A DNA stretch of 64,000 nucleotides from an uncultured Desulfobacter sp. (GCF_963666675.1 NZ_OY762929.1:3790001-3854000), one strand, 5' to 3'; positions 11,606 to 21,649 are shown, counted from the stretch's first letter. Notes: generated from the letters alone by a model not told the origin. A program made the numbers and translations.

Positions 11606-12036
11606 TAACATGCCCTCCCAAGAATCTTTTCGCCGATGGCTTTGGCATATACCTCGACCTCGGCCTCAAGCGCTTTGCGGGCCTGTTCGGTTTCGTCAGC
11701 CACCTGTGCCTTAATTTGGGCAAAGTTAGCCTGCGCTTTCTGATTGATCCGGGTGATAATCTCCTTCTCCTGAGCAGACGCCTCCTCGATGAACACCTCT
11801 TTTTGCTTGAGGCCTTCACCCCTTGCCTGTTTCAGACCTTCTTTATAGTCATCCTTTTGTTTCTCAAGGCCGGCCGAAGCGTTTTCAACACCTGAACTTA
11901 AGGTGCCGATCTTGGCTTTTCTTTCAAGAATGACATTTCGAATGGGTCTGTACAGAACCAGGTTGAGGAGGAATAGCAGGACAAGAAAATTGACCATCTG
12001 ATATACCGCTGATATATCAGGAATCACAGTTATCAT
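11605..12036 (-). CDS. atpF': F1Fo ATP synthase subunit b'
   Basis: Second b-type subunit (143 residues): one membrane helix near the N-terminus (MVNFLVLLFLLNLVLYRPI) and then a continuous charged coiled coil. Presence of b and b' side by side implies a heterodimeric peripheral stalk. It is the first gene of the operon. Subunits a and c (atpB, atpE) are not in this window, so the membrane rotor part must be encoded elsewhere. Confidence 0.92.
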   Translation of the reverse strand: MITVIPDISAVYQMVNFLVLLFLLNLVLYRPIRNVILERKAKIGTLSSGVENASAGLEKQKDDYKEGLKQARGEGLKQKEVFIEEASAQEKEIITRINQKAQANFAQIKAQVADETEQARKALEAEVEVYAKAIGEKILGRAC

Positions 12037-12143
12037 AAAATTCCTCCACCAGTTAATAATTACAAAAAATCAACTACTTATATCCTATTGGCTAAAATCG
12101 CTCGGATTCAGCCTAAATGCTTAGAATGACCGAGACTTGAGTA

Positions 12144-12166
12144 CCATCCAGCACGCCTTTTGTCAA
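12144..12166 (-). promoter_or_regulatory. Possible promoter of the ATP synthase operon
   Basis: A perfect TTGACA on the minus strand (12166-12161) lies 125 nt upstream of atpF'. Seventeen bases further on is TACTCA, a poor -10. I report it because nothing better is visible in this 252-nt gap, which otherwise shows no gene. Confidence 0.35.
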
Positions 12167-12288
12167 CACAGAATGCAGCAATTCTAAATATGGATTTTGT
12201 TCGAGGATCGCATGACACAAAATATTAAAATTTTGTCTACCAAAATGTTATTTTAAGGGATTTAAATTTAAAAAAAATCAGGCGGAAT

Positions 12289-13398
12289 TCAGGCGGTATT
12301 AAATTTTCGCATACTGATATTAAGCAATAAACCAAAGCCGACCATGTTGGTCACAACCGAGGAGCCCCCGTAGGATATCAGGGGCAAAGGCACCCCGACC
12401 ACCGGCATCAGACCCATAACCATACCAATATTAATAAAGATCTGCCAGAATATCATAATTGTGACCCCCATGGCCAACAGGGAGCCGAACATATTCCGGC
12501 AATTGTAGGAAATATTCAACCCCCAGAACAGCAAAAGAAAATAAAGTGACAGCAGAACCGCACACCCCATAAGCCCCCACTCTTCCGCCAGGACGGATAG
12601 AATAAAATCGGTATGCTGTTCCGGCAAAAAATTTAAAGCATTCTGGGTACCGTGGAGAAACCCTTTGCCGGTCAGCATACCGGAACCAATGGCAATTTTG
12701 GACTGAATAATGTGATACCCGGCCCCAAGGGGATCACGTTCTGGATTTAAAAAGGTGAGAATTCGGTCTCTTTGATAATCCTTAAGACCAAAAAACCAGA
12801 CCAGCGGAATCAGACAGACCCCTGCCACACCAAAAGTGAACACAACTTTTTTTTCAACTTTCACAAACAAGGTAAGGCAACCGGCAATGAGCAAAAGCAA
12901 AAGCCCTGTGCCAAGATCTGGCTGAATTACAATGAGACCAAAGGGAATGAGGCATAAAACTGCAGGTTTGATCAGATGCCTGAAGCCCAAACCTTCGGGA
13001 CTGATACTGTCAGCGTACACCGAGGCAAGACTGATAATCAAAGAGATCTTCATCAATTCAGATGTCTGTATTCGAACAGGCCCCAGGACCAGCCAGCGCT
13101 GGGAGCCGCCGCCGGTATGCCCCACAAGCCAGGTGGCAATCAACAGCCCGACACACGCCGCATATATAAGGATATGCAGTTTGGCAAACTCTTTAAAATC
13201 GATAACAAGGCAACCCATCATGATACCGAAGCCGACACAAAGCCAGACAACCTGCTTCTTAAACAGGGGATGCAGGCCGGTTCCGGCGTATCCGGCCGTC
13301 ACCGCCGAATAGAGAATGGTCAGTCCCAGAATACAGATCAAAAAAATAAGTAAAAGAAATCCCCAGTCAAAATTTGATATGAGACGACGGTCAAACAT
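12289..13398 (-). CDS. rodA: Rod-shape peptidoglycan polymerase RodA (SEDS family)
   Basis: Multi-pass inner-membrane glycosyltransferase that polymerises lipid II during cell elongation, 369 residues with about ten hydrophobic segments. Family signatures include GGGSQRWLVLGPVRIQTSEL (the catalytic-Asp loop comes later), ILSVLAEEWGLMG and PVVGVPLPLISYGGSS near the C-terminus. It lies 3 nt after mrdA, its PBP2 partner, and is the last gene of mreBCD-mrdA-rodA. Confidence 0.97.
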   Translation of the reverse strand: MFDRRLISNFDWGFLLLIFLICILGLTILYSAVTAGYAGTGLHPLFKKQVVWLCVGFGIMMGCLVIDFKEFAKLHILIYAACVGLLIATWLVGHTGGGSQRWLVLGPVRIQTSELMKISLIISLASVYADSISPEGLGFRHLIKPAVLCLIPFGLIVIQPDLGTGLLLLLIAGCLTLFVKVEKKVVFTFGVAGVCLIPLVWFFGLKDYQRDRILTFLNPERDPLGAGYHIIQSKIAIGSGMLTGKGFLHGTQNALNFLPEQHTDFILSVLAEEWGLMGCAVLLSLYFLLLFWGLNISYNCRNMFGSLLAMGVTIMIFWQIFINIGMVMGLMPVVGVPLPLISYGGSSVVTNMVGFGLLLNISMRKFNTA

Positions 13399-13401
13399 GT
13401 T

Positions 13402-15267
13402 TCACTCCACAGGGGCCGGGTCTTCTTTGACCTGGGCAGTTGGAATTTCAGGATCACCAAGATAGGCGCGGATCAACTCTTTTGCAACCGGTGCTGCGGC
13501 ACTTGATCCATGCTCTCCATGTTCGATGATTACGGAAATGGCTATTTTAGGATCTTGTGCCGGGGCATAGCAGACAAACCAGGCATGGTCCTGGAGGGTG
13601 CGGCGCAATTTTTCATTGTTAAATTTTTCACCGGCTTTGCGTGAAAAAACCTGGGCCGTACCTGTTTTTCCAGCAATTTCAATGCCTGGAATACGGATGC
13701 GCCGGGCAGTACCGCGGTTGCCGTGAACAACCTCTAAAAGCCCTTGCCGGACAATGGCCAGATTTTTCTTAGACGCCGGCAACCCACCGATAATCTCAGG
13801 TTCAATTTCCCGGACCACCTGCCCCTTTGCATCTTGAACTGATTTGACAAGCCTTGGCCGATAAAGAGTACCGTTATTTCCAACGGCGGCAATAAACACG
13901 GCCATCTGCAAAGGAGTTACCAGATTGAACCCCTGGCCGATACTTATGGACAGAGTCTCCCCGGCCTGCCAGGGCTCTTTGAACCGTCTTTTCTTCCATG
14001 CGGATGTAGGGATCAAACCGGGGCGCTCGTGGGCCAGACGAATGCCGGTCAACCGCCCGAGCCCCGAACCGTAGGCATACCGCGCCAGCGTATCGACCCC
14101 AAGTTTTTCGCCGGTCTGGTAAAAAAAGACGTCGCAAGACTGGGCAATGGCACCCACAACATTTAAATTGCCGTGTCCGTATTTATTCCAGCAATGGTAC
14201 CGCCGGTTGCCGAACTTGTAAAAACCAGGACAAAAAAATGTTGAATTCAGATCAATCACTTTTTCTTCTAATCCTGCCAGGGCCGTGATGGTTTTATATG
14301 TGGACGCCGGTGGGTACTCTGCCTGGATGGCTTTGTTATTCATAGGCCTGCCCGGATCATCCATCAACACCTGCCATTTTTTACTGGAAATACCGCCAAT
14401 AAAATCGTTCTGGTCAAAACTGGGCGATGACGCCATAACCAAAACATCACCGTTTGAGGGATCAAGGGCCACGACCGCCCCGTCATTTTCCCCAAGCAAG
14501 GTTTCGGCTTTTTGCTGAAGCGACAGATCCATTGTCAGAACCAGGTCCTTTCCGGAAACCGGTTCCACAGTCCTGAGTATCTTTATCACCCGGCCGTTAA
14601 CATCCACTTCGACCTGGTGACCGCCCCGTTTGCCCTGCAGATCCGATTCAAAGCTTTTTTCCACCCCGTACCGGCCGATGGAGTCCCCGGACCGGACATT
14701 GGGGAATTTCCCGGAAGCCAGTTCCTTTTTATTAATTTCGCCAAGATAGCCGATAAGATGGGCGGCCGTTTTCTCGTGAATATAATTTCTGGTGGGTTCA
14801 ATATCAATATGAATCCCGGGCAGATCGAACTGATGGGCCTCTATGACGGCAAGTAAATCCCTTGTAATGTCCCGCTTAAGGACCAGGGGTTTATAAAAGG
14901 CGGATCGCCCCGCTTTTTTTATGGTTGCCCGGAACTCGTCACCGGAATCGCCGGTTAGCTCGGCCAGCCGCTCAAGGGTTGTATCCAACGGCTTGGCATC
15001 TTCTAAAACAATGGTCAGGTCAAAGGCCGGCCGGTTGTCCACAAGCAGATTGTGATTGCGGTCGTAAATCAACCCCCGGGAGGATTTTATACTTTTAAGC
15101 CGGACACAATTGGTCGTGGACAGCCGTCGATACTCTTCCCCCCGGATCATCTGGAGATAAACAAGCCTTAAAGACAGAACGCCAAAAATAAAAACAAGGC
15201 ACAAACCGGCCCCTATATAACGATGCTTGATCCACTCTCTATCTGAATTTTTATTGATTGTCCCCAT
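13402..15267 (-). CDS. mrdA: Penicillin-binding protein 2 (transpeptidase)
   Basis: Class B PBP that cross-links peptidoglycan in the elongasome with RodA, 621 residues. A single N-terminal membrane helix lies at about 18-40. A dimerisation/pedestal region follows. The transpeptidase domain has the active-site STYK (Ser322-Lys325), SCD in the SxN position and KTGT (GKTGTAQVF) near 535. AGGGGG precedes the start at 15267, one base after the mreD stop. Confidence 0.97.
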   Translation of the reverse strand: MGTINKNSDREWIKHRYIGAGLCLVFIFGVLSLRLVYLQMIRGEEYRRLSTTNCVRLKSIKSSRGLIYDRNHNLLVDNRPAFDLTIVLEDAKPLDTTLERLAELTGDSGDEFRATIKKAGRSAFYKPLVLKRDITRDLLAVIEAHQFDLPGIHIDIEPTRNYIHEKTAAHLIGYLGEINKKELASGKFPNVRSGDSIGRYGVEKSFESDLQGKRGGHQVEVDVNGRVIKILRTVEPVSGKDLVLTMDLSLQQKAETLLGENDGAVVALDPSNGDVLVMASSPSFDQNDFIGGISSKKWQVLMDDPGRPMNNKAIQAEYPPASTYKTITALAGLEEKVIDLNSTFFCPGFYKFGNRRYHCWNKYGHGNLNVVGAIAQSCDVFFYQTGEKLGVDTLARYAYGSGLGRLTGIRLAHERPGLIPTSAWKKRRFKEPWQAGETLSISIGQGFNLVTPLQMAVFIAAVGNNGTLYRPRLVKSVQDAKGQVVREIEPEIIGGLPASKKNLAIVRQGLLEVVHGNRGTARRIRIPGIEIAGKTGTAQVFSRKAGEKFNNEKLRRTLQDHAWFVCYAPAQDPKIAISVIIEHGEHGSSAAAPVAKELIRAYLGDPEIPTAQVKEDPAPVE

Positions 15268-15268
15268 A

Positions 15269-15802
15269 CTACCCCCTGTATTTACGAGCCATGTGCCGAC
15301 GGGTTTGTTTCGCGGTATGGATAAAGTTCTGGTGGGTTGTTTTCAGACACCAGACACCGAGGGGGATACCAACGGCTGCCCAGATGATTTGGCCAATGAA
15401 AAGGCGGAAATCCGTGGCCGCGATGGCCTTGTAACCCTGGAGCAAAAAAACACAAAACATGACCAACCCCTGATATATACAGACGGAAGCAAGGCTGACG
15501 ATAAAAACAAAAACTGCGCTGTGTTGAAATACCAGCCGGCGTAAAAAAGAAACGACCAGATACATGCACAGATATGCGCTGGTATGCAGAAAAAAAGGCG
15601 CGCCGGATAAGCTGTCCATGACACAGCCGATGATCACAAGCCAGAACGGTACCCAGTAGCGCGGGGAAAAAAGGCTTAAGTACAATACATTGATGATCAT
15701 TAAATCGAAACTGTGGGAAAACCAGGACAAGTTCGGGACAATAACGGTTTGGGCAATAACCAGAATCAGTGTGGAAAAGAAAAAAAAGAAAAAGTTCATC
15801 AT
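15269..15802 (-). CDS. mreD: Rod-shape-determining protein MreD
   Basis: Small multi-pass membrane protein, 177 residues with about five hydrophobic segments. It is highly hydrophobic, with SPRYWVPFWLVIIGCVMDSL typical of MreD's conserved middle. Identity rests on this plus its place between mreC and mrdA. A 180-codon overlapping frame (15282-15824) is a shadow. Confidence 0.9.
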   Translation of the reverse strand: MMNFFFFFFSTLILVIAQTVIVPNLSWFSHSFDLMIINVLYLSLFSPRYWVPFWLVIIGCVMDSLSGAPFFLHTSAYLCMYLVVSFLRRLVFQHSAVFVFIVSLASVCIYQGLVMFCVFLLQGYKAIAATDFRLFIGQIIWAAVGIPLGVWCLKTTHQNFIHTAKQTRRHMARKYRG

Positions 15803-15820
15803 ACCGGCAACATCCGCCTG

Positions 15821-16633
15821 TCAATCGGCATTTTTATACACCAGCACTTCTTCAAGTCTATCAAAATCCACAGCAGTTTCTATGGTAATATCCTGGAACA
15901 GCTGGGAATGATTTTTTTTCACATCCAGTACCGTTCCGATCCTTAACCCCTTTGGGAAAACCTGGTCCAATCCCGAAGAGACAATCACCTGTCCGGGCTG
16001 TACCTGGTCTTTTCGCAGGGTATATACAAAGGAACAGGTGTCTTTATTATTCCCCTTGACCATGCCGCGGACCCGGGTCTCCTGAATGAGCGCATCCACC
16101 GCCGAATTGCGGTCGGTAATCAGCAACACCCGGGAAAAGCGACCGGACACCTTGATAATCTGTCCGACGATACCCTCTGAGACCAGCACCGGCAGTCCCT
16201 TGACCACCCCGTCTTTTTCGCCCTTATCAATCATCATGGTTTTAAACCAGGGAGACGGATCCCGGGCAATGACCTGGGCAGCCACATAGGCGGCGGGCAC
16301 GGAGCTTTGGAAATTAACAAATTTCTTTAAACGAATATTTTCAAGTTCAAGCTCTTTGCACCTGTTGGCCGTGCGCTGGGCCTGTGACAGCTCTCGCCGT
16401 AACACCTGGTTCTCTTCCACGGCAAGCACACATGAAAAATAAGTCTGCCATACCGATTCAGTAAAGCCGATAATTCGGGACGCCACAAACTGGAAAGGAG
16501 ATGTAAGTGTAATGGAGATTCTTTCCACCCCACCGGCCGGCAGGGTCTCCCGGCTGGACATGGCGATTACGGTAAGTGCCACCGCAATAAAAAAGCCCAC
16601 ACCGACAATCATCATGATCCGCCTGGAAAACAT
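15821..16633 (-). CDS. mreC: Rod-shape-determining protein MreC
   Basis: Bitopic periplasmic scaffold of the elongasome, 270 residues. There is one N-terminal membrane helix (about 6-24), a coiled coil (about 75-105, NQVLRRELSQAQRTANRCKE) and the two beta-barrel domains (AAQVIARDPSPWFKTMMIDK; GVVKGLPVLVSEGIVGQI). AAGGGTA precedes the ATG. mreB ends 5 nt upstream and mreD follows 18 nt downstream. Confidence 0.96.
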   Translation of the reverse strand: MFSRRIMMIVGVGFFIAVALTVIAMSSRETLPAGGVERISITLTSPFQFVASRIIGFTESVWQTYFSCVLAVEENQVLRRELSQAQRTANRCKELELENIRLKKFVNFQSSVPAAYVAAQVIARDPSPWFKTMMIDKGEKDGVVKGLPVLVSEGIVGQIIKVSGRFSRVLLITDRNSAVDALIQETRVRGMVKGNNKDTCSFVYTLRKDQVQPGQVIVSSGLDQVFPKGLRIGTVLDVKKNHSQLFQDITIETAVDFDRLEEVLVYKNAD

Positions 16634-16638
16634 TACCC

Positions 16639-17718
<1,080 letters not shown>

Positions 17719-17798
17719 CTATATATAGATGATGAAAAAATGCTACTAAAAAATAATTGCTAACAAACTTAGGTTTTTTTTACAAGAATAAAAGTGTT

Positions 17799-18917
17799 TC
17801 ACACCTGTATATTTGCCGTGTATACAGGAACGATCAGATCATGAATCCTGGGCCGAAATTTCCTTATTTCAATATTTCCCCGACTCGGATGCACCCGGTT
17901 GGTCAATAGAATCGCGATCAAACCATTGTCAGGATCTATCCAGAAGGATGTACCTGTAAACCCTAAATGCCCGACAGATCGTTTAGAAAAAAAGTGACCT
18001 GATGACGCGTTTTCTTCACTGGGGGAGTCAAAGCCGGCCGGACGCATCGTCCCGTTTTTCCTGTCAACAAAATCTTGGATGACAACATGATCCATGAGAT
18101 TGCTTGCTTGACTCTCAAGGGTGCTTAGAATCCGGCAACACAGGCGATGAACGCCTTCGGCTGTACCAAACAATCCGGCATGCCCTTCAATACCCCCCGC
18201 AGCCCAGGCATTTTCATCTTCCACCTCTTCAACTATCATTTTTTCGCGCCAGGGGCAATGGGAGGTAGCGGCAAAAACAAGAGAATTTTTATTTTTCAAT
18301 CCCCCTGGAACGTCGGAACCCAGCGGATTAAAAAATAAATCGCAAATATTTAAAGGGGCAAAAATTTTCTTATTAACAAACGCGTCCAACCGGAGTCCGG
18401 ACAGACGTTCCACCACCCAGGCCAGGAGAATAAAACCCAGATCACTGTAAACTTCCTTGGAACCCGGCTCATACTCCAAGGGCTCGGATAATATCAAGTG
18501 CCGCAACTCCTTTCGGGCGGCCATACCGGGTACCGGGTCGGAAAGGGATTTGAAATAGGGGCGGTGGGCAGGCAGGCCGGATCTGTGGCGAAGCAGCATA
18601 TCCATGGTAATCCGGGCTTTGTCGGTTCCACAGGCCGCCGGCAGAATCTCTTTTAGACGGGTATGCTGGGATAACAGTCCAGAAGAGATCAGATCTGCCA
18701 CAGCCAGCGCCGTGGCCAGGGGTTTGGTCAGTGATGCCAGATCAAAAATGGTATCCAACGTCACAGGCGTTCCAAATCGTATGTCCGTCACACCAAATGC
18801 CTTATGGTAAAGGATCCGGTTTTTATTGGCCCAGAGCAGCACGCCACCAGGAAATACCCCAGTGGCCACGGCATCGGCCATGGCGTTATCAATTTTTTCA
18901 ATCCCACGGGGTATCAT
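17799..18917 (-). CDS. Serine hydrolase of the class C beta-lactamase/DD-peptidase family
   Basis: A 372-residue serine hydrolase with the three catalytic elements of the AmpC/esterase/DD-carboxypeptidase superfamily. These are SLTK (Ser62, Lys65), the Tyr motif YSD (EVYSDLGFILLAW) and a C-terminal HLGFTG in the KTG position. No signal peptide is visible, so it may be cytoplasmic. I start at 18917 because ATG there overlaps the ldcA stop as ATGA. That coupling to an LD-carboxypeptidase points to a muropeptide-recycling role, but substrates in this family cannot be read from motifs. Confidence 0.85.
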   Translation of the reverse strand: MIPRGIEKIDNAMADAVATGVFPGGVLLWANKNRILYHKAFGVTDIRFGTPVTLDTIFDLASLTKPLATALAVADLISSGLLSQHTRLKEILPAACGTDKARITMDMLLRHRSGLPAHRPYFKSLSDPVPGMAARKELRHLILSEPLEYEPGSKEVYSDLGFILLAWVVERLSGLRLDAFVNKKIFAPLNICDLFFNPLGSDVPGGLKNKNSLVFAATSHCPWREKMIVEEVEDENAWAAGGIEGHAGLFGTAEGVHRLCCRILSTLESQASNLMDHVVIQDFVDRKNGTMRPAGFDSPSEENASSGHFFSKRSVGHLGFTGTSFWIDPDNGLIAILLTNRVHPSRGNIEIRKFRPRIHDLIVPVYTANIQV

Positions 18918-19831
18918 TGTTCGTCCGTATCCCATTGCAGGCAGGCGCGGTCCGCATCCAGTACAACTTGCGTCCCCATGGGAAGAGAGAGATTCACCGC
19001 CCCGTGACCGACCTCAAGGCCCATGCAGATGGGAATGTTTGCCCCCGCAAACACCTCTTGAATAATCTGGGGGATATACCTTTCATTGTCGCAGTTTTCA
19101 AAAGAGCCGGTCACCACCCCCCTTACACCATCCAGAACACCGGCCATTTTCATCTGGGTCAGCATCCTGTCAATCTTGTAAGCCGGTTCCCCCACATCTT
19201 CGATGAAGAGAATACTGCCGGTAAAATCAGGCTGATACACGGTCCCGATCATATGAACCAAAGTGGCCAGATTGCCGCCAGAAAGTCGCCCTGCCGCCCC
19301 CCCCCCCGCAAGCACCTGCCCGGACGGCAGATCCATACGTGTAAAGCTGCCCGTCACCGTTTTTGCAAAACTATGCAGGGTCTTTTTGTCGGCCTGGCCC
19401 AGGGAAACTAAATTCGGGCTATGAAGTGCACAAATCCCGGCCCGGCTCACCAGAGAACAGATCAAAGCGGTGGGATCTGAAAAGCCCATAAACAATTTTG
19501 GATTTTTTGCAATGATATCCCAGTCCAGCAGCGGCAAAAGGCGCATGGCGCCGAACCCGCCCCGTGCGGCAATGATACCTTTAACCTTTGGGTCGGCAAA
19601 CAGAGAATTTAACACATCCGCCCGCTGACGGTCCGTGCCGGCAAAGTACCGATAACTGCTTGTAATACCGTTGGGGATGTGAACGTCAAACCCCAGTTTT
19701 TTTAGACTTGCGACCCCGTTTTCAAAGGCCTGGATGTCAAATCTGGCCGATGGTGCAGCCACACCAATCACATCGTTGGGTTTAAGACTGCAAAAAACAG
19801 GGGCCGCTTTTGATATAGACAACTGATTCAT
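18914..19831 (-). CDS. LD-carboxypeptidase (peptidase S66, LdcA/MccF family)
   Basis: Cleaves the terminal D-Ala from murein tetrapeptides in the cytoplasm during cell-wall recycling. The catalytic Ser is in GFSDPTALIC. The Glu is in FIEDVGEPAYKIDRML. The His is in LEVGHGAVNLSLPMG. N-terminal LKPNDVIGVAAPSARFD is typical of the family. I use ATG at 19831 (305 residues). An upstream ATG at 19873 gives 14 extra residues without a better ribosome site. The stop overlaps the next gene. A MccF-type self-immunity role is possible but nothing nearby suggests a microcin. Confidence 0.9.
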   Translation of the reverse strand: MNQLSISKAAPVFCSLKPNDVIGVAAPSARFDIQAFENGVASLKKLGFDVHIPNGITSSYRYFAGTDRQRADVLNSLFADPKVKGIIAARGGFGAMRLLPLLDWDIIAKNPKLFMGFSDPTALICSLVSRAGICALHSPNLVSLGQADKKTLHSFAKTVTGSFTRMDLPSGQVLAGGGAAGRLSGGNLATLVHMIGTVYQPDFTGSILFIEDVGEPAYKIDRMLTQMKMAGVLDGVRGVVTGSFENCDNERYIPQIIQEVFAGANIPICMGLEVGHGAVNLSLPMGTQVVLDADRACLQWDTDEQ

Positions 19832-20007
19832 TTCTTTTAATATCCGAAAAGCATGATTTTGACAGACGACCATGGGGGAACCGGATTTATCAGCGCCCCA
19901 GGCTCAATTTTAGTAAGAGATGAAAGTAAATTAGAACCGTATCAGAACTTTCAAACTGCATATTAAATGACCTTCAAATAATTTACCAATCCTTTTTTGA
20001 CTCTTAC

Positions 20008-20049
20008 AAAATCGTTTTCAATCTTTCAAGTATGTCATTAAAATCGTTT
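20008..20049 (+). promoter_or_regulatory. Pair of 10-bp direct repeats, possible enhancer sites
   Basis: AAAATCGTTT occurs at 20008-20017 and again at 20040-20049, 32 bp apart, i.e. three helical turns. They lie 116-157 bp upstream of the sigma-54 promoter, the usual distance for activator sites. The binding protein is unknown; the sigma-54 activator encoded at 23917 is a candidate. Confidence 0.45.
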
Positions 20050-20164
20050 CATTCGAATGTTTTTTAAATTCTTCACACCACTTTATTTTTTTATCTCCTC
20101 AAAATTTTACCGTCCAGCCTTGTTCTTACCTATTCATGAAACATATCCACGCCCAACGATTGTT

Positions 20165-20181
20165 TTGGCACCATATATGCT
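20165..20181 (+). promoter_or_regulatory. Sigma-54 (-24/-12) promoter of the Nif11-like gene
   Basis: TTGGCACCATATATGCT matches the sigma-54 consensus YTGGCACGRNNNTTGCW at all but two positions. The GG and GC doublets are exactly 12 bp apart. The expected start is about 20192, 27 nt before the ATG at 20219. Confidence 0.75.
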
Positions 20182-20218
20182 TATATATTTTATTTTTCAA
20201 ACCTTTAAGGAGATTAAG

Positions 20219-20488
20219 ATGACCATTCAAAATGCCATTAACTTTATCCGGCAAGGACAGCATGACAACGATTTAAGAACCGAACTGGTAAAAGCCGACA
20301 ACAGTCTGGCAAGACAGGATGTCCTGGATCAACATGATTTAACGTTTACCCCGGAGGAGTTTGAAGAAGCATATTCATTAACACTTTTTAAATGCCAGGA
20401 ACAGGAAGATGCCGATGCCCTGATGGCATTTAGAATGTGGTGGATCATGCTTTATCGAAGCCCTGATACCGGCGCTTCACCTTCCTAG
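20219..20488 (+). CDS. Nif11-like protein
   Basis: An 89-residue acidic helical protein. The layout IQNAINFIRQGQHDNDLRTE at the N-terminus, then LTFTPEEFEEAY in the middle, is that of the Nif11 domain, found in diazotrophs and as leader in some peptide precursors. Here there is no Gly-Gly cleavage site or core peptide; the C-terminus is FRMWWIMLYRSPDTGASPS. I start at 20219 behind a perfect AAGGAG, not at 20057. The sigma-54 promoter in front suggests nitrogen- or activator-controlled expression. Function unknown. Confidence 0.7.
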   Translation: MTIQNAINFIRQGQHDNDLRTELVKADNSLARQDVLDQHDLTFTPEEFEEAYSLTLFKCQEQEDADALMAFRMWWIMLYRSPDTGASPS

Positions 20489-20579
20489 CGTCTTAGGCGC
20501 ATCCCTTATTGCCGAACACCGTTTAAGCAAAATGAATCATTTTTATGTCGATAATTGTCATTATTTTTGCGCCATTGCC

Positions 20580-20609
20580 TTGACAATGCAATAAAATTCA
20601 CCATAAAAA
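20580..20609 (+). promoter_or_regulatory. Candidate sigma-70 promoter for the Ada-like membrane protein gene
   Basis: TTGACA (20580-20585) is followed after 18 nt by TAAAAA (20604-20609), 76 nt upstream of the ATG at 20685. The -35 is perfect; the -10 matches 4 of 6. Confidence 0.45.
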
Positions 20610-20684
20610 GGGTAGCATGCAACCTTGGGGGGCTTAAATCCTGATCCTTATTAATGCTGATTAGACACTCTATGGAGCGGATGT

Positions 20685-21182
20685 ATGAAAAAATTTATCA
20701 TCGGTGCCCTGGTACTACTCGTTGGGGTACCAGGCTTTGCGTTAACTTTTTCTAACTTTTTAAATTTTTTGGCAGGCGTGATCCCTGCATTGATGATTCT
20801 TGGCGGTGCCATTGCCGTATATCTTGGCATTGAGGAGTCCAAGCAATCAGATGACAGTGATACAGCGGTTGAGTCGGAGATAGAACTTGGCGCTGAAAGA
20901 CTTGCAAAATACGCTGAGAAATCAAAAGAAGTTAATGAACCTGCCCTGGACGAACAAGAGACCAAACAGGCACCGGAACCCGCTGAAGAAGCGGAAGACG
21001 CAGCCACGCAAGCGCCGGCAGCTGAAGATGTCCAGTTCAAAGGAAATATTGAAACCCTGGTTTTCCACACTGTGGATTGTAATTTTGCCAGCGGCAAAAA
21101 CTGCAGCATGGATTTTGCCTCAAAAGAAGAGGCGGAAAACCAGGGCTATAAGCCTTGTAAAATCTGCATGCCCGACAGTTAA
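20685..21182 (+). CDS. Membrane protein with C-terminal Ada-like Cys metal-binding domain
   Basis: A 165-residue protein. Two hydrophobic segments (about 3-20 and 25-48) come first, then an acidic low-complexity linker rich in Glu/Ala/Pro (about 52-115). The C-terminal domain ends FASKEEAENQGYKPCKIC. The pattern His-x3-Cys (FHTVDC) ... SKEEAxxxGYxPCxxC is that of the Ada-type zinc-binding fold also found at the ends of envelope proteins. GGAG lies before the ATG. It probably presents a metal- or nucleic-acid-binding domain across the membrane; the actual role is unknown. Confidence 0.65.
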   Translation: MKKFIIGALVLLVGVPGFALTFSNFLNFLAGVIPALMILGGAIAVYLGIEESKQSDDSDTAVESEIELGAERLAKYAEKSKEVNEPALDEQETKQAPEPAEEAEDAATQAPAAEDVQFKGNIETLVFHTVDCNFASGKNCSMDFASKEEAENQGYKPCKICMPDS

Positions 21183-21244
21183 ATATTTCCTTTTTATTTT
21201 CTTTTAGCTATGGCAAAAAGCCCACGGATTTATCTTCATCAGGC

Positions 21245-21568
21245 TCAGGGCAGGTAATCTTCCCGTACCGGTGAAAAAACCTCAATGGCAACGCTGTCTT
21301 CCAGAATTTCAGCACGATGCTCGACCCCGGATGCAATGCACCATGAATCTCCGGGGCCGGCATTGCGGCATTCACCGCCAATGTAAAGATTGATGCGACC
21401 GGAAACAAGATACCCGGTCTGTTCGTTGGGATGGGTGTGGGATGGCAGCAGTGCCCCCTGGGTCATTTTAAACCGGGCCAGAAGCATCTTTTCTCCATAT
21501 ACCAACGTTTTCATCTCAATGCCTTCCACGGGCGTGCAATAACCGTTTTCATCATGAATTGCAAACAT
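21245..21568 (-). CDS. Cupin-domain protein
   Basis: A 107-residue single-domain cupin. Metal-binding motif 1 is SHTHPNEQTGYLVSG (HxHx4Q/E type) and motif 2 is PGDSWCIASGVEHRAE with the final His. Such small cupins are sugar- or small-ligand-binding or isomerase proteins; the substrate is not predictable. It is divergent from the U32 gene, with two AATTGCAAT copies in the shared intergenic region. Confidence 0.8.
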   Translation of the reverse strand: MFAIHDENGYCTPVEGIEMKTLVYGEKMLLARFKMTQGALLPSHTHPNEQTGYLVSGRINLYIGGECRNAGPGDSWCIASGVEHRAEILEDSVAIEVFSPVREDYLP

Positions 21569-21649
21569 AGATCCTCCTTAACTGCTTTGCCGTTTCCCAT
21601 CCCAGGGTCTGTTGAACATTCACTAAAAAACCTGCGTTGACCACCAAAA

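Larger units (their letters stand above)
19874..20218. other. Gene-free divergent region upstream of the Nif11-like gene
   Basis: 345 bases between the divergent ldcA and Nif11-like genes. It holds two exact 10-bp direct repeats AAAATCGTTT (20008 and 20040) and a sigma-54 promoter (20165-20181), listed separately. An open frame reading through it (from 20057) has no ribosome site and looks non-coding. Confidence 0.7.

Noticed and set aside
15282..15824. 180-codon frame overlapping mreD
   Set aside because: Different frame on the same strand as mreD; Cys/Phe/Arg-rich and without MreD features.
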